From assembly GCA_030068145.1 (NCBI GenBank), contig JAPJBO010000111.1, positions 186,001 through 250,000 on the forward strand: DNA of 64,000 bases, given 5' to 3'. The notes below the pieces were generated by a model. The model did no database searches, had not been told where the DNA came from, and saw only the letters and a list, made by a program, of their open reading frames with translations. Numbering within the stretch: the first letter of the stretch is position 1; every line of letters starts with the position of its first letter. Source of the stretch: Diplonema papillatum. Taxonomy: Eukaryota; Euglenozoa; Diplonemea; Diplonemida; Diplonemidae. The position numbers and the translations under genes were made by a program. Positions 1 to 12,300 of this stretch are shown piece by piece.

Positions 1-400
1 GCTTTGCAAACAGTGGTTGACTCACGTTCCTGGACCCGTTCGTTTCACCCAGTCTGCAGGCACACCATGCAGAGCTGCGGGCCTACGGGTCAAGTGGCTA
101 CCAACTTCCTAGACTAAAGCATCAAGGCGTGGGGCATCTTGGGGCTTCGCGCTTGCGCAGATCACAAGCTCGTAGAGACGGTCACAAGACAGAGCGGACG
201 GGGTTGCGGCACTGTGCTGCCTTCGACTCAAGCTTTGCAAACAGTGGTTGGCTCACGTTCCTGGACCCAGAGCGGCCTTTTTCGTGTTGTTCGTTTCACC
301 CACATCAGTACTCAGTCTGCAGGCACACCATGCAGCGCTGCGGGTCTGCTGGCCAAGTGGCTACCGATGCTCCAAACGAAAGCGTCAATGTGGTTTGTAC
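1..400 (+). repeat. tandem repeat of a SINE-like segment plus flank
   Basis: Bases 1-37 match 230-270 (TTTGCAAACAGTGGTTG then CACGTTCCTGGACCC). Bases 39-102 match about 288-362 (CAGTCTGCAGGCACACCATG, then a shared AAGTGGCTACC). The segment is therefore arranged as truncated element, flank, element, flank, with a period near 250 bases. No protein-coding signal stands out. Confidence 0.7.
90..282 (+). mobile_element. SINE-like retroposon, copy I
   Basis: This stretch matches, in inverted orientation, the insertion at 48627-48843. Shared blocks include GGCTACC-ACTTCCTAGACTAAAG, CAGAGCGGACGGGGTTG and GACTCAAGCTTTGCAA, and both copies end in CGGCCTTTTTC. The length (about 190-220 bases), the T-rich end and the long target duplication at the other copy suggest a short retroposon. 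A weak B-box-like CTTCGACTC is present, but I cannot show a tRNA origin. Confidence 0.6.
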
Positions 401-2759
401 CTTGGGCCCGACCGACACAAAGCCGTCGAGACAGTTGCACGCGAACGGGCGGTTGGGCACTGAGCTTTGCATGCTGAGGTTTGACCATAACGTTCTCGCC
501 CCGGAGCGAACTTCTCTCTTCCACGACTTCAGTATCTACAGGCTCAAGCGCACCACGGAGAGATCTCTGCGAATTGCGCCACTGATGGTCGGTATCTCCC
601 AGCGCAAGTTGGGAAGTTGTAGTATGAGTCCGAGAACAGAAGGGGCAAGATAAGCAAGACTTCCAAGAATTTTCGCAATGGTGCCAGCAGTACTGAGGCA
701 AACATTTCCGGAACAACATGAAAAGGTTTCTTTGCGCGAAAAACAAGCATGTTTTGCCGTGCCATCACCTTCACCGCCTTGGGTTTCATTTATCAGTGTG
801 AGTCCGGAGTTGTTGGTTCAAGGATGAAAGTGGTGGGTGTGGTGCGTGTACAGGCGTATGAGAATAAGGGAAAGAGAGGGAAAAGGAAACTGCTACTGTT
901 AGTGTGTATGACCGGAAATGCGGAAGTTCTGAACGAACGAAGGAAAGGGTCGCTGACAGCTTGGTATATCCCCTGCTTTTGCACTTCCGCAGACACTGCA
1001 AACCCACCTGCCGGCGGCCTGCTGGTCTGATGACGTGACAGCAGTACGAGCAAATTACCCACGTACGAAACTTGCTTGGAAGACGCACACTATCGTGGTA
1101 GAGAATGGATGGATGGATGGCCGCAGGATCCTGAGATCTTGACCCAACCTGAGGTTCTACGGATGCCACGGTACGGTGGCATCCTGACCCCACGTCCTGC
1201 TGTGGATGACAGTTCACAAAACTCGATAGCCCACACTGAGCGTGTGCTCTCTGTACCATGTTAGGTGCTGTTGCATCATTCTGAGGTTCCCCCCGATGTG
1301 AGGGGTAGACGGCCAACGCGTTCGATTCACGGCGTGTAGTTTTCGAAAAGACTGCCACGCATCTTCGTGTCGTAGAGATAATGCAAGAAGGTTTCAGTGT
1401 GTTTTCGGCCGTGGCTAATCTGTTGATCTGGCATCCAAGGGATAGGCAGATTTCTTAACGTAAATTTACTTTTTTCGTTGAGGCCGCAAGCGGCAAAAAA
1501 GAAGAGAGCAGAGGGGTTGTCCGGAGGCCAACGGGTCGAGCACGGGCTAGCCTGAAATCCAATGGGTCGAGGGTCGCTACAGGGATTTGGCTAACTATAA
1601 AGTATAAACCGCAAGGGCCCGCGAACGAATTTGTCAGGTGCTGAGAGCAAAAGAAGAAGCCAATGATTCGCTGTTGCCCAGAGGTAGGCGTAAATCCACA
1701 AAGACAGGGCCATGCCGCGAGTGGTTTGGGCCAACTAACTGGTGGAGTGCGCACCGGGGCTTGCTCGCATCACAGAAGCCGCGATGCAGTGAGTGCGTCA
1801 AAAAGCGCCTACCGGCGGAGACCTGCTGTCGCCTCAAGCAGCATCATCACGGATCGGATAGTCTAAGGCCGCGGATGCACTTTTGCATAACTCGCAGACT
1901 AAGACGTTGCGGCGATTGCGTAGCCGCAAACGAAGCATTAACCAGCTGCTGCCCAAAGCACCAACGCAAACAGAAGAGCGAACAGAGACCCCCACTCCCA
2001 GCCCGGGGGTGCATCGGCCGTCACCTAGCCATTTATGAGCGTGGTCGTACTTTCGTGAAAGGAGGCACCACGTTAAAACGGGTCCGCATTAGTTGTCGAT
2101 CGGCGGTCGTTTGCTACGACCAACCATGCTTCTGCCTCCGAGCGATGCCAGCACGCTCACGTAACAGTTGGGTCGGTGTCTGCACGATTCTTTGCGAGGC
2201 GTCGCATAGCGGTGTGCATCGCATGCCTTTGCTATCACCGCGTCCACGCAATCAATCAGAACCTTTGTCCTGGGCCCGGAAATTGAGGAAGTGGTAGCTG
2301 AACCTGCTGTCCCGAAGATGAATCCCATTGAACTGCAGCAAAGCCAGTCTCAGTGTTCAGACGCTTCTTCTGGCTTCTGGAGATACAGCAGCAAAGTACT
2401 CCGAGCACATGGCGCAGCAGGCTGGGCCTCGGCAGCGGAGGTTCAGCAGCAAATACTCCGCCGTCGCCCATCCCTGCACCTCGTTCATCTCCTCCTGATG
2501 GACCGTGATATACCTCGATATATCTTGAAAGTTTCAGGTTAGAGAATCTGTGGCGATGGTCTGCATACCGTGAAATACAGTTCCAGACAATTCCATGCAG
2601 CTTTAAGAGATCCCACTGCTAATCCATTTTACGCTGAGACTTGCATGGCTTAATCCTTGAAACAAGCGTATGACTACTGCCAGGATCAACCAGGTTTCTT
2701 GTCACTCAAGCCAGACTGGGGATGCAGATCGTGGGGCAACGTGTTATACGGTGACAGCG

Positions 2760-2803
2760 GCAGGCAATGTGATGCAGCTCCAGGGGATAGGGGTGGACCG
2801 GCT
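2760..2803 (+). repeat. dispersed repeat, partner at 62028-62072
   Basis: Both copies run GCAGGCAAT, then GATGCAG, then TCCAGG, then GATAGGGGTGGAC and end in GGCT, with only a few substitutions over about 44 bases. The copies lie 59 kb apart in the same orientation. Confidence 0.6.
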
Positions 2804-3451
2804 ACACAAGCCCGCGGGAATTGCTCGCCGCTGAGGACATGTTTACACAGCGGGGGAAAGGGGATGTTTTAAAACGCAGGGCGCCCGCCCTCGTCGTGAC
2901 CGCTACTCGTTCGTTTTCCGGCGGCATCCCGCGAAGTAAACACCGCGGGGCACCGTGGACATGGGGTTGCCATGCGTAGCACCGATGGTTGAAGTACCAA
3001 AGGGAAAAGAGCGCGGAGAATTAATCCTGCGAGCTAACGCGAAGTACCCTACTGGAACGGGGGGGATTGCAAGAACGTGCTTGGAATCAATATGTACTCA
3101 ACACCGCACTGGTATCTGCACCCACGGACGCACCAGGCGGGCCATCCATCAGCGCAAAACTTGAATGTCTGCAGACAGGATGGAGGTGAGGGGGGGTGGT
3201 ATCCCTTGTTGAGAACGAACCTTTTCCCGAGTTGAGGTTTGCACGAACAAACGAAGTAACAAAAAAAGAAATAAAAGTAACTGCACAGCAGCTACAACTG
3301 TACTGTTCCAAGGATGAAGAGTCCCCCCCAAAACGGAACAGTCGAGGCGCGGCTCTTGACCAACCAGATGAGCATAAGTTGCTTTATTCTTCGCTTTTTC
3401 TCACGAAATGGGGTCGGTCCTGCTTTTGGTTACGTTCCCGCAGTCGTGGGT

Positions 3452-3491
3452 AGCACAAACTCAAGAGGTCTGGCCAACTATGCCCTGCAGT
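3452..3491 (+). repeat. dispersed 40-bp repeat, one of four copies
   Basis: The core AGCACAAACTCAAGAGGTCT followed by a C/G-rich CCCTGCAG recurs at 45688-45730, 54888-54928 and 59730-59770, the last two within the tandem 5-kb units. All copies are in the same orientation. The function is unknown; it may be the end of a mobile element. Confidence 0.5.
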
Positions 3492-4708
3492 ATTTTCTTA
3501 CCTTCAAGAAGAAATGATCAAAATACGCAAGAACTACGCACAAACTACGCGGGAAGTACACGATACGGGGAAGGGCCACATTTGATACGCTAGACTGTTT
3601 TTTGTATTGGACGTGTACTCTGTAATGACTTTGGTAGTGACTGACCGTGTGTATGGTTCCTTTGTCAAGCCCGCGATCATGTAGTCTTATCGTCCAATAT
3701 TGCCACAGCGGCAAAAACGTGCCTCAGCGGCAAAAACGTCCGGTATTTACAAAACGCAGCCCTCAACGCTGACAAACCTCGCACAAACTACGCAGGGACC
3801 ACGCAACCAGGGGTTTCGTGGGTACCATGAAACCATGTTTCTTGCTTTTTACTAGTAGAAATCTTGCGGGAATTGCGAACGCTAACAGACGTCAGCAGTG
3901 TGTTTTGGTGTGATCAGAGTTCCTACCCTGAAAATGAAGAGAAAAAATACTCGACGTAGCTGCTTCGACTCCGAATGGAAAGGGGGAAATATAGAGGTAA
4001 GGGGCAAATACAATACAAACACAATCTGATTTGTTCTTCGCTTACACCACCGTGTGTTGCTTTCTCACTCAGGACTTTGACCTGTTGTGTTTGTGTGATT
4101 TGTCGTGTAGGGGTAGACCCGCATGACCTCACGTCCGTTCAACACGTGGTTCGGTAGTTACAGCACTTGGGATCCCTTCTGTTCTTTGTCGGGCAGCATC
4201 GTCGAGCATTTCCTTTCAAGCTGGCGCTTATGTAAAAAAAAAGGTAAAAACGGGGTAATGTGGGAAAACAATCAACCGACACGGACAAACGAAACGGTCG
4301 GTTTTTAGGCGCAAATGTAGGGCTTTTGAAGGAGCTGGGTAGGTGTCACAATTTCTTTTGGCGCTTTCCTCATACCATGCGGGTAGAGAACGAAAAGGTT
4401 GCCGTCCCAAAACGAAGATAGGGTGGGCTTGTCGGATAGCATCATTCCATGCGTACTTTTTGACTGGGCTTTCTATGTGGTGGCACTGTAGCGGGGCCTA
4501 GGGTGGTCGCTTTGGAAAAAGCGGCATTCCGGGTGGCACCCATAGGTCACAGTACCAGTTTGGCAGGTTGATTGGGCGGTGTTTGACCTTTCGACTCACT
4601 GGCCGACAGGATGGCACGTGACTCCTTGGAGTTTGGTTGGTTGGCGGGCGAGGGAGAAATCCCATGTTGACCACCGCTGATCTCTTCTGTGGTCTCGTTT
4701 TGACTCGG

Positions 4709-4806
4709 TAGTCTTTTTCTTACCTCCTGGTCTCCTACTTGGTAGTCTTTGTCTTACCTCCTGGTCTCCTACTTGGCAGTCTTTTTCTTACCTCCTGGTC
4801 TCCTAC
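4709..4806 (+). repeat. 34-bp tandem repeat, three copies
   Basis: Three successive units contain CTTACCTCCTGGTCTCCTAC with single-base differences. Confidence 0.85.
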
Positions 4807-4959
4807 GTCAGGCCTTTTCTAGCCTGCCTCACACGTTGCGTGGGCTACAAAATTGTCTGTTAAGGCGTAGCCACCCCCTCAAAAATCGGCACCGGGCGGC
4901 CGTGCCGGGGGTTTCGGGGGTTATTCTTGAGCCGATGCCGCGGAAGCACTTTTCGGGCA

Positions 4960-6240
4960 CGCGCGTTCGACCGGAAACGTTGTCGAGGAGGAGCTCCGTT
5001 CACGAGCTCGAGTTGTGTTGCACGGAAGACTTTACTTTATGGCGCTTGCTAGTGGCCTCAAGGAAGACGTGTTGGTTCACTAAGGGCGCCTGCTGGTTGC
5101 ATCGAGGAATACTTATCGATATCTGCTGGTAGGCTCACGAAGGCGCCTTCGCGTGGCATCGAGAAATATGTACTGGTATCTGCTGGTAAACTCGAGGAAG
5201 ACTCATTGTGGTTGCTGCTAGGCCTCGCGGAAGAAGTGTGAAAACGGGTTGCCTAGAGGCTTTTGAAAGACCTTTGAAGCCTTTCAAAGATAGCTCAAAT
5301 GCTTTGAGCTATCTTTGTGTCTGTGCTTTGAAGTATTGGGTCCATCAATGGCACCTGCTAGTGACATCGAGGAATGCTTGGGTTCTGCTGGCGGACTCGA
5401 GGAGGAGCTTCGTTCACGAGCTCGAGTTGTTGCACGGAAGACTTTACTTTATGGCGCTTGCTCGTGCGAGGAAGACGTGTTGGTGCACCGAGGGCGCCTG
5501 CAACGAGGAATTCGTATTGGTATCTGCTGGTGGACCCAAGGAGGCGCCTCCGCGTGGCATCGAGAAATATGTACTGGTATCTGCTGGTAAACTCGAGGAA
5601 GACTCATTGTGGTTTCTGCTAGGCCTCGCGGAAGAAGTGTGAAAACGGGTTGCCCAGAGGCTTTTCGTATTATTTTTCAAATGCTTTGAGCTATCTTTGT
5701 GTCTGTGCTTTTGAAGTATTGGGTCCACCAATGGCACCTGCTAGTGACATCGAGGAATGCTTAGGTTCTGCTGGCGGACTCGAGGAGGAGCTTCGTTCAC
5801 GAGCTCGAGTTGTTGCACGGAAGACTTTACTTTATGGCGCTTGCTCGTGGCCGCGAGGAAGACGTGTTGGTGCACCAAGGGCGCCTGCTGGTTGCATCGA
5901 GGAATACGTATTGGTATCTGCTGGTGGACCCAAGGAGGCGCCTCCCTGGTGGACCCAAGGAGGCGCCTCCGCGTGGCATCGAGAAATATGTACTGGTATC
6001 TGCTGGTAAACTCGAGGAAGACTCATTGTGGTTTCTGCTAGGCCTCGCGGAAGAAGTGTGAAAACGGGTTGCCCAGAAGCTTTTCGTGTTATTTTGCAAA
6101 TGCTTTGAGCTATCTTTGTGTCTTGTGCTTTTGAAGTATTGGGGGGTCAACCAATGGCACCTGCTAGTGACATTTAGGAATGCTTGGGCTCTCGTGGCCG
6201 ACTCGAGAGGAGGAGTTATTGGTTTCTGCTCATCGAGGAA
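4960..6240 (+). repeat. tandem repeat of about 385 bp downstream of the kinesin gene
   Basis: The block beginning CAATGGCACCTGCTAGTGAC occurs at about 5347, 5731 and 6151. The block from TTCACGAGCTCGAGTTGT through GCACGGAAGACTTTAC to the GAAGAAGTGTGAAAACGGG end occurs at about 5000, 5415 and 5795. A sub-block with GGTGGACCCAAGGAGGCGCC is itself doubled at 5920-5970. The array ends about 80 bases from the kinesin stop codon. The open frames across it change between copies and look incidental. Confidence 0.8.
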
Positions 6241-6318
6241 GGCATGCCGCCTGTTCCAGTTCGCTCCTTGCTCCCGCGTGCGGACTTCATCCCCAGTCTT
6301 AGAATACGGGGGCGACAG

Positions 6319-9300
6319 TCAGGTGAGTAGGTCGTCGAGACTGGGCGTCGACCACTTCGCGGCCCGTGGCCGCGAGAACAGAGGAAATACTTTGTCAGGC
6401 GACGTTGGGCACAGGTGTGGGGACGAGACATCTAACGGCGGCGTGGCCTTCGGTGAGCCCTCTCTTGAACTGACATTGCGGAAACAATGCTCGAGGATGC
6501 GCATCATGCTGGATACGCTGTCCTTCAACGCGCCGTCGTCGAGAAGAAGCTCGCCCATGCTGCGGGCCGCTGCGTCGGCGCTACTCGATTTCGGGTCTGA
6601 AACCGTAGCGAGCAGGGCTTGTAGTCCGGTGACGCTTTCCTTGAGGGTCTTCACTTCGCCTTCTCGCTCAACGAGCCGCTGAACGGTCACGCGGTGCTTG
6701 AGTTCATCGTTCAAGGCGGGGAGCTGGCGCTCCTTTTCGACCAGCACGCTGCGTTTGAACCGACGCATCCACTTTCTGCTTTCTTCCAGCCTGCTGGCCG
6801 CGTTGATGTACTTTGATATCACGTCCTGCTTCGCTTTTTCGGACGCGGAAAGCCGCTCGGCCAACTCGTTGGACTCCAGTTTCGCTTCGTCGAGCGCCTG
6901 CGTCAGGCCCTTCACCCGCGTGCGGAGCTTCTTGACCTCCAGCTTCATTTCGAGCCACTCGACGCCGGCTGCGACCTTGCCTTCGAGGGACGGGGAGAGC
7001 GACCGAGTCCTGCTGCCGCTGAAGCTGCCGGTTTGCGAGCCGGATGTGATGGAGTTGAGGCTTTCCTCGGCCGCCGACGACCTGCGGGTGAAGTGCACGC
7101 GGGACGGCGCCGCCCCGGGCGTGCTTTGCAGGAGGGGCGACAGCGTGGAAGGCACCGCGCGGGTGTAGAAAGCGTCGTCTCCGTCGGCGGGGCGGTCCAA
7201 CGTGTAGTGCGACGCCTCGTCGAGGGGCTCCACTAATTCTTGCGGCGGCGAAGTAGGGAACTCCCTCGGCTCCCTCCGCGCGCTCACCTCGTCCGACTCG
7301 ACAGCCGCCAGCCGCTTGCGCAGCAGCCCGCACTCCATCTTCACCCGCGCGGTCTCCGCGGTGGCCTCTTTGACCTTCAGCTTCTCCTTCTCGCACTGCT
7401 CCTCCTTCTCCGCCAGGCCCTTCAGCAGCCGCACTAGGTGCCCCAGCCCGGCTTGCCCGCCGTCCTCGCCACCCCCCGCCGCGCAAACAGACATGTTCAA
7501 CCATCGGATCGCGGGGTTCCCGTCGCCCTTCGGCTTCGCCGTGCCGCGGACGGCCGCGCCCGCGTCGAGCGAGAACGCCGCGGGTGCGCGGGGCCCCGAT
7601 GCCGCCGGCGCCGGCTTCGAGGAGCAAGGGGCCGGAGCAAGTGAATCGGCGGCCGGCAGGGACGGTTGGACGAGCAGGCCCTGCCGGTTCTGCCCCAAAG
7701 GGGGCGGGCTGCTTGCCGCCGCCGCTGGGGGGTCCGGCGTCCCCATGGACTGCATGGGCGGCGGGGCGCTGCACGGCTCGAGCTGCAATTCGCGCGTTCC
7801 GATGGATCCAGCGGCCTCGGCCGCGACGGTTGCACATGCCCCGGGTGGCTTTCCGGCGGCTTCGGGTGGGGCGGCCTCCCCTTGCTGGGCTCTGCGGGTG
7901 CCGTCCTCCACGGGCAGTGCCGCGTCCTTGTCGGCAGCCTTCAGGCACGCCCTCGGCGAGCCTTGCCACGTGGCCCGGGTCTGCGGCGCGCGCGGGTGGC
8001 GGGACGGCCAGTCGGCGGCGTTCGCCGGCGGGTGGTCCCCGCTGGATACCAAGTTCCGGGGCCGCAGCGGAAACGGCGGCGTCGCCGACCCAGCCTGCAA
8101 GGGAGAACGAGAGGCCGCGCCCGTCCTATTTGGTTCAACCTGGACGACCCCGTTGGTGTTGTCATTGCTGTTGTCGTTGCTGTTGCTGTTGTCGTTGTTG
8201 TTGCTGTTGTCGTTGTTGCAGCTGCTGTCGTTGTTGCAGCTGCTGTCGTTGTTGCAGCTGCTGTCGTTGTCACTCTTGCTGTTGTTGCCACTGCTGTTGT
8301 TGTTGTTGTTGGTGATGATGTTGTAGCTGTTGTTGTTGCTATTGTTATTGGTGCTGCTGTTGTTGTTGTCGTCGTTGTTGCTATCGTGGTCGTTGTCGGT
8401 GTTCTTGCAATTGCTGTTGTTGTTGTTGTTGTTGTTGGCGCTGTTGCTGCCGTTGTCGTTGTCGGTGTTCCTGCAACTGCTGTCGTTGTTGTTGTTGCTG
8501 TTGTCGTTATTGTTGCTGCTGTCGTTGTTGTTGTCGCTGATCTCGTCGTTGCTGCCGTTGCTGTCGTCGCCCCCTTTGCCGAAGCGGGAGGCCGCCACGC
8601 CCGGCAGCCCGCCGCCGGCGGCGGCCGGCGCGGGCGCACCCACTCCTAAAAGCGGCGCCGCCGCCCCCGGCCGCGGCGCCAGCCAGCCGGGAGACTCCGG
8701 CGCCGCGGAACCCGGAGCCGCCGCCAACCCGCCGCCCCCGAACCCCGCCAAGTCCCGGAGCCCGCGCGCCGACCGCGCCCGGGTCTGCAGAGGCGGCGGG
8801 TGCCCCTCGTCAACCGCTACGGTTGCTGCTGCTGTTGATGTTGATGTTGATGTTGATGTTGATGTTGATGTTGATGTTGATGTTGATGTTGCTGGTGCTG
8901 CTGCGGCTGCCAATGGTTCGGTCGCGAGGGAAGGCGGGTCGTCGGCGTCTTTCGGCGCGCCCTTCGCGCCGGCCTTGCGGCGGCGCGGGCTGAACGGCTT
9001 GGCGTCGGCCAGCGGGCACTTCGCCGGCGCGAGCGCCGCCGGGCTCGGTGACGGGTGCCCAGCGGTTTTCGAGTTCCGCTCCCGCCGCCGCTGCTGCTGC
9101 TGCTGCTGCTGCGGCTTGAGCTTCGGCTGCGGGCGGGGGTCCTTCGGGGTCTGGGTCGACGGCGAGGCCGGTTCCTGCTGCGGCTGGGCCGTCGGCGTGG
9201 GAGACCGGCAATCGGAGGCCGTGGCTCCGGCGTCGCTGGCGGTGGACGACGAGCGGCACGCGCTCGACTGGAACGTCTTCGAGCCTTTCCGGGTGGACGC

Positions 9301-12300
9301 CGTTTTAGCCGGTGCCGCCGCGTCCGGGATGCTCACCCGCCGGGCCGACCGTCCGAGCGCCGGCTTCGCGGGGGAGGCGATCAGCGACCTGCGGCCCACG
9401 ACGCGGCACGTCGCTGCGAGGCCCACCGGCGGCTGGGCGGCCGGGGTTCTTTTGGCGGCGGGGCCTTGCGAGCTGCTGCGGGCGGCTCCCGGCTGCGCCG
9501 TGATCCGAGCCGCGCTGGCCCGCTTTCTGCTGTCGCGCGCGGCCGAGCCCGTGGAGCTGGCGAGCAGCGGCGTTTCGTCATCGCCGCGCGACCCGCGCTT
9601 CCCGCCGCTCTTCGAGGGGCCGGCGGGCTTCTTCGCTTGGCCGCCGGCAGGTGCCTGCTGCTGCTGCGTCTTCGGCTTCGGAGTGCTGAACGGGGACGTC
9701 GTCGCGGCTTTGCTCGTCTTCGCTTCGACAACCGGTTCACTCCCGCCAGCGCCAGGGTCGAGACTGAGGCTGGCCATCCGCTTGCGGCTTCCCGACAGAA
9801 TCGAAGCGTCGGGGACTGGCTGCTGCCTGGCGGTGAACGAGAGAGTGACGGGGGTGCTCGGCGCTGAGTTCTCGCTGGTTTGGTCCTCGAGAAGCCGGCA
9901 CCCCCCTCCTCCCCCTGGTTTACCGGCTGCGTGGCCCTGCTCGGGTTTCGGTGTCCGATTCCCGCAGGATGACTGAGAGTCGCTCCGCTCGCGTCCGCTG
10001 CTTCCGGCTGCGCCGGGCGACTCCTCCGAGCGCCCTGCGGCCGCTTCGAGCGGGGAATCCTTCGCGGCCCGGCCTGCCGGGGGCCCGAGCCCTAACAGAG
10101 CCTCCTTCGCGTGACCGGCAGCCGGTTCGAGCGGGGAATCCTTCGCACCGCGAGAACCCGAACCACGGGGCGAGCTATCCGCACGGCCGCCAGCCCCGGG
10201 GGGCGGCTCGCGCCGGTCCACGCAGCCGTCCGGCCCGGAAGCATCGGAGTCGCTGCATTTCCGCCCGGGCGAGCTGAGCGTGGGGGTCGACTGCCTGCTA
10301 AGCTGGAAGCGGGGCGCAACGCGCGGCGCGGCCAGGGCAGCGGCTTTCGGCGTCGCGGGGTTGGACAGCGTGTTGGAGTAGAAGCGGCGGGACACCCTCG
10401 CAAACAGGGTGCTCCCGTCGGCTCCGCCCCCGCACGACGCCCGGCGCGACGGCGAAGAAGAAGACGAGCAAGAAGAAGAAGAAGAAGAAGACGTGCTCGA
10501 CGAGATCGAAAGCTCGCGAGACCGCCGGCAGCCGACCATCTTCTCGTTGACCAGGATAGTACACGCGCCGCCAGACCCGCTTCGGGAATTCACCAACGAC
10601 GGCGCCAGGGAGCTGGCCGGGTCGATGTGACTGGATGCGACCGCTCGGAAGCAGTCGCTGGGCCCGCCGCCACCCCCTGCGCCCTCGAAGGCATCGTTCG
10701 CATCGGCAGACGCTGCACACGGCCCTTCACCGCCCCCGCCGTCCGTGGGCAAGGTCGGCGCGGCTACTGCAACCGCCGTGCAGCCTTTCACTTCGCCACC
10801 ACCACCAGACGCGCTGGATAGCATCGTGGAGGCAGGCGAACGTTTGTGGGGAGACGGCGGCGCCGGGACGGCGGCGCCGCGGCTTTGATCGGGAGCCAGG
10901 ACTCCCGGAGAGACGGTATCGGGACCAGCCCGGAGGACGTCTGTGCGCTGCTTCCACCGCTGGCGCAGCGGGGACGATTTCGCGGGTTGCTCGCCGGGAT
11001 GGCTTGCCGGCGGGGTATTGGTCTCCTGGGGTGAACGGGGGCCTTCCAGCGGAGGAGAGCCGCCGCGAGCGCTCGATGCCTCCGCGGGCGAAGCGGAGCC
11101 CGGGCGAGGCGGCCCTGCCGCTTTTCCTCCGAGGCTTTCGCGGTCACCCGCCGGAATCCCCGAAGGCGATGCAGCCGGACCTGCCTCACGATGCGTGTCG
11201 GGAGAACTCGCGGGAACCGAGCTGGCCGAAATCCCCACCGGCGAAGCAGCCGAGCCAGCCTCTACCGAACGCAACGCCGCGTCGAAGGCACGATTCGTGC
11301 TGGTAGACTTCACCGAGCTGGCGACGTCTTCGGCGGCCAACGCGCCGCAAGAATTCGCCGGCGCTTCTAATTCCGCCGACCCAGGGGCGCCGCTGTGAAC
11401 GCTCGACCACCGCAACAAGTCAGCTCTCCCTGCGGCATTTTTTCCGTTCTCTCCGGCTTCATCCCTCGAGCATGAAGCAGTCCCGAGGGGTTGGGCGGCA
11501 CGTTGGGTGGCGGCTCGGCTGGCCACTGCGCTGAGCGAGGCGGGTGAGGCCGCGTTGCAGAGTGACCGGGCGGCTTCTGCAAACGACAAGCAAGCGGCCG
11601 CATCGGAAGTGCTCGAATCCGACGGTGCCGAGTCGCAGTGGACGACGAGGCGCGCCGCGCACCCTGACGCCGGCGCCAACACGAAGCGGAACAGGTCCGA
11701 CAGCGCGCTGCAAGACGGCGCCACGGCGGCGGCAGCTCTCTCCCCGGGCGGCCCCGCCGACGCCGCTACGGCGCTGCGCAGCGCGCGGCAGCCGTGCGAC
11801 TCCGGCGGGCCGCAGTCGGCGAACAGCAGGTGGCTCCGGGCGGTGCCGCCGGCGAGCGACGCGCGGAGGAGGACGAAGGAGTCCGACGCCTTCGCCCGGC
11901 GGGCCTGCCCGCCGGAAATCCCGGCAAAAACAGCCTCCCGCCGGGCGGCGCACGGCACGGCTCTGCTGCACCCGAAGGCAGCGCACCAACGCTCAGCCAA
12001 GCCACGGGGCCCATCACTTACCTCTACCCTGTCCAGTTCGCCGCCTGGGGGGGACCTTTCCAAGAAGTCGACGAGTTGCCCGTCGGCCTCGATACCGACG
12101 TGCGAAAGGTGGAGGTCTAGAGATGGGCTGGCCGCCAGCAAGTCGTCGACCACGCGAACCAGCAGCCCGCTTGTGTCGGCATCCGGCGGGTGCAGCCTGT
12201 GGGGGAGGGGGCCGTATAGGGTGTACGTCTTCCCAGTCCGCTCGGCGCCGTAGGCGATCAACGCGCAGCTGGTCCCCCCGAGGGCGCGCGCCGCCAGCGG

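Larger units (their letters stand above)
401..4700. other. spacer without a recognisable gene
   Basis: The short open frames on both strands lack the strong GC bias at third codon positions that marks the real genes in this window, and none resembles a known family. The stretch holds dispersed repeats (2760-2803, 3452-3491) and a few ACTACGCACAAACTACGC-type motifs near 3530-3560 and 3780 that recur near 47385. Confidence 0.5.

Noticed and set aside
1638..2297. 219-residue plus-strand frame
   Set aside because: It has no coding bias like the host genes, no recognisable domain, and an irregular Cys/Arg composition typical of chance frames.
7316..9976. Plus-strand frames of 327-548 residues opposite the kinesin-like gene, and similar frames opposite the SAM gene
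   Set aside because: They are antisense shadows caused by high GC and few stop codons; they have Val/Leu/Cys runs from triplet repeats and no domain.
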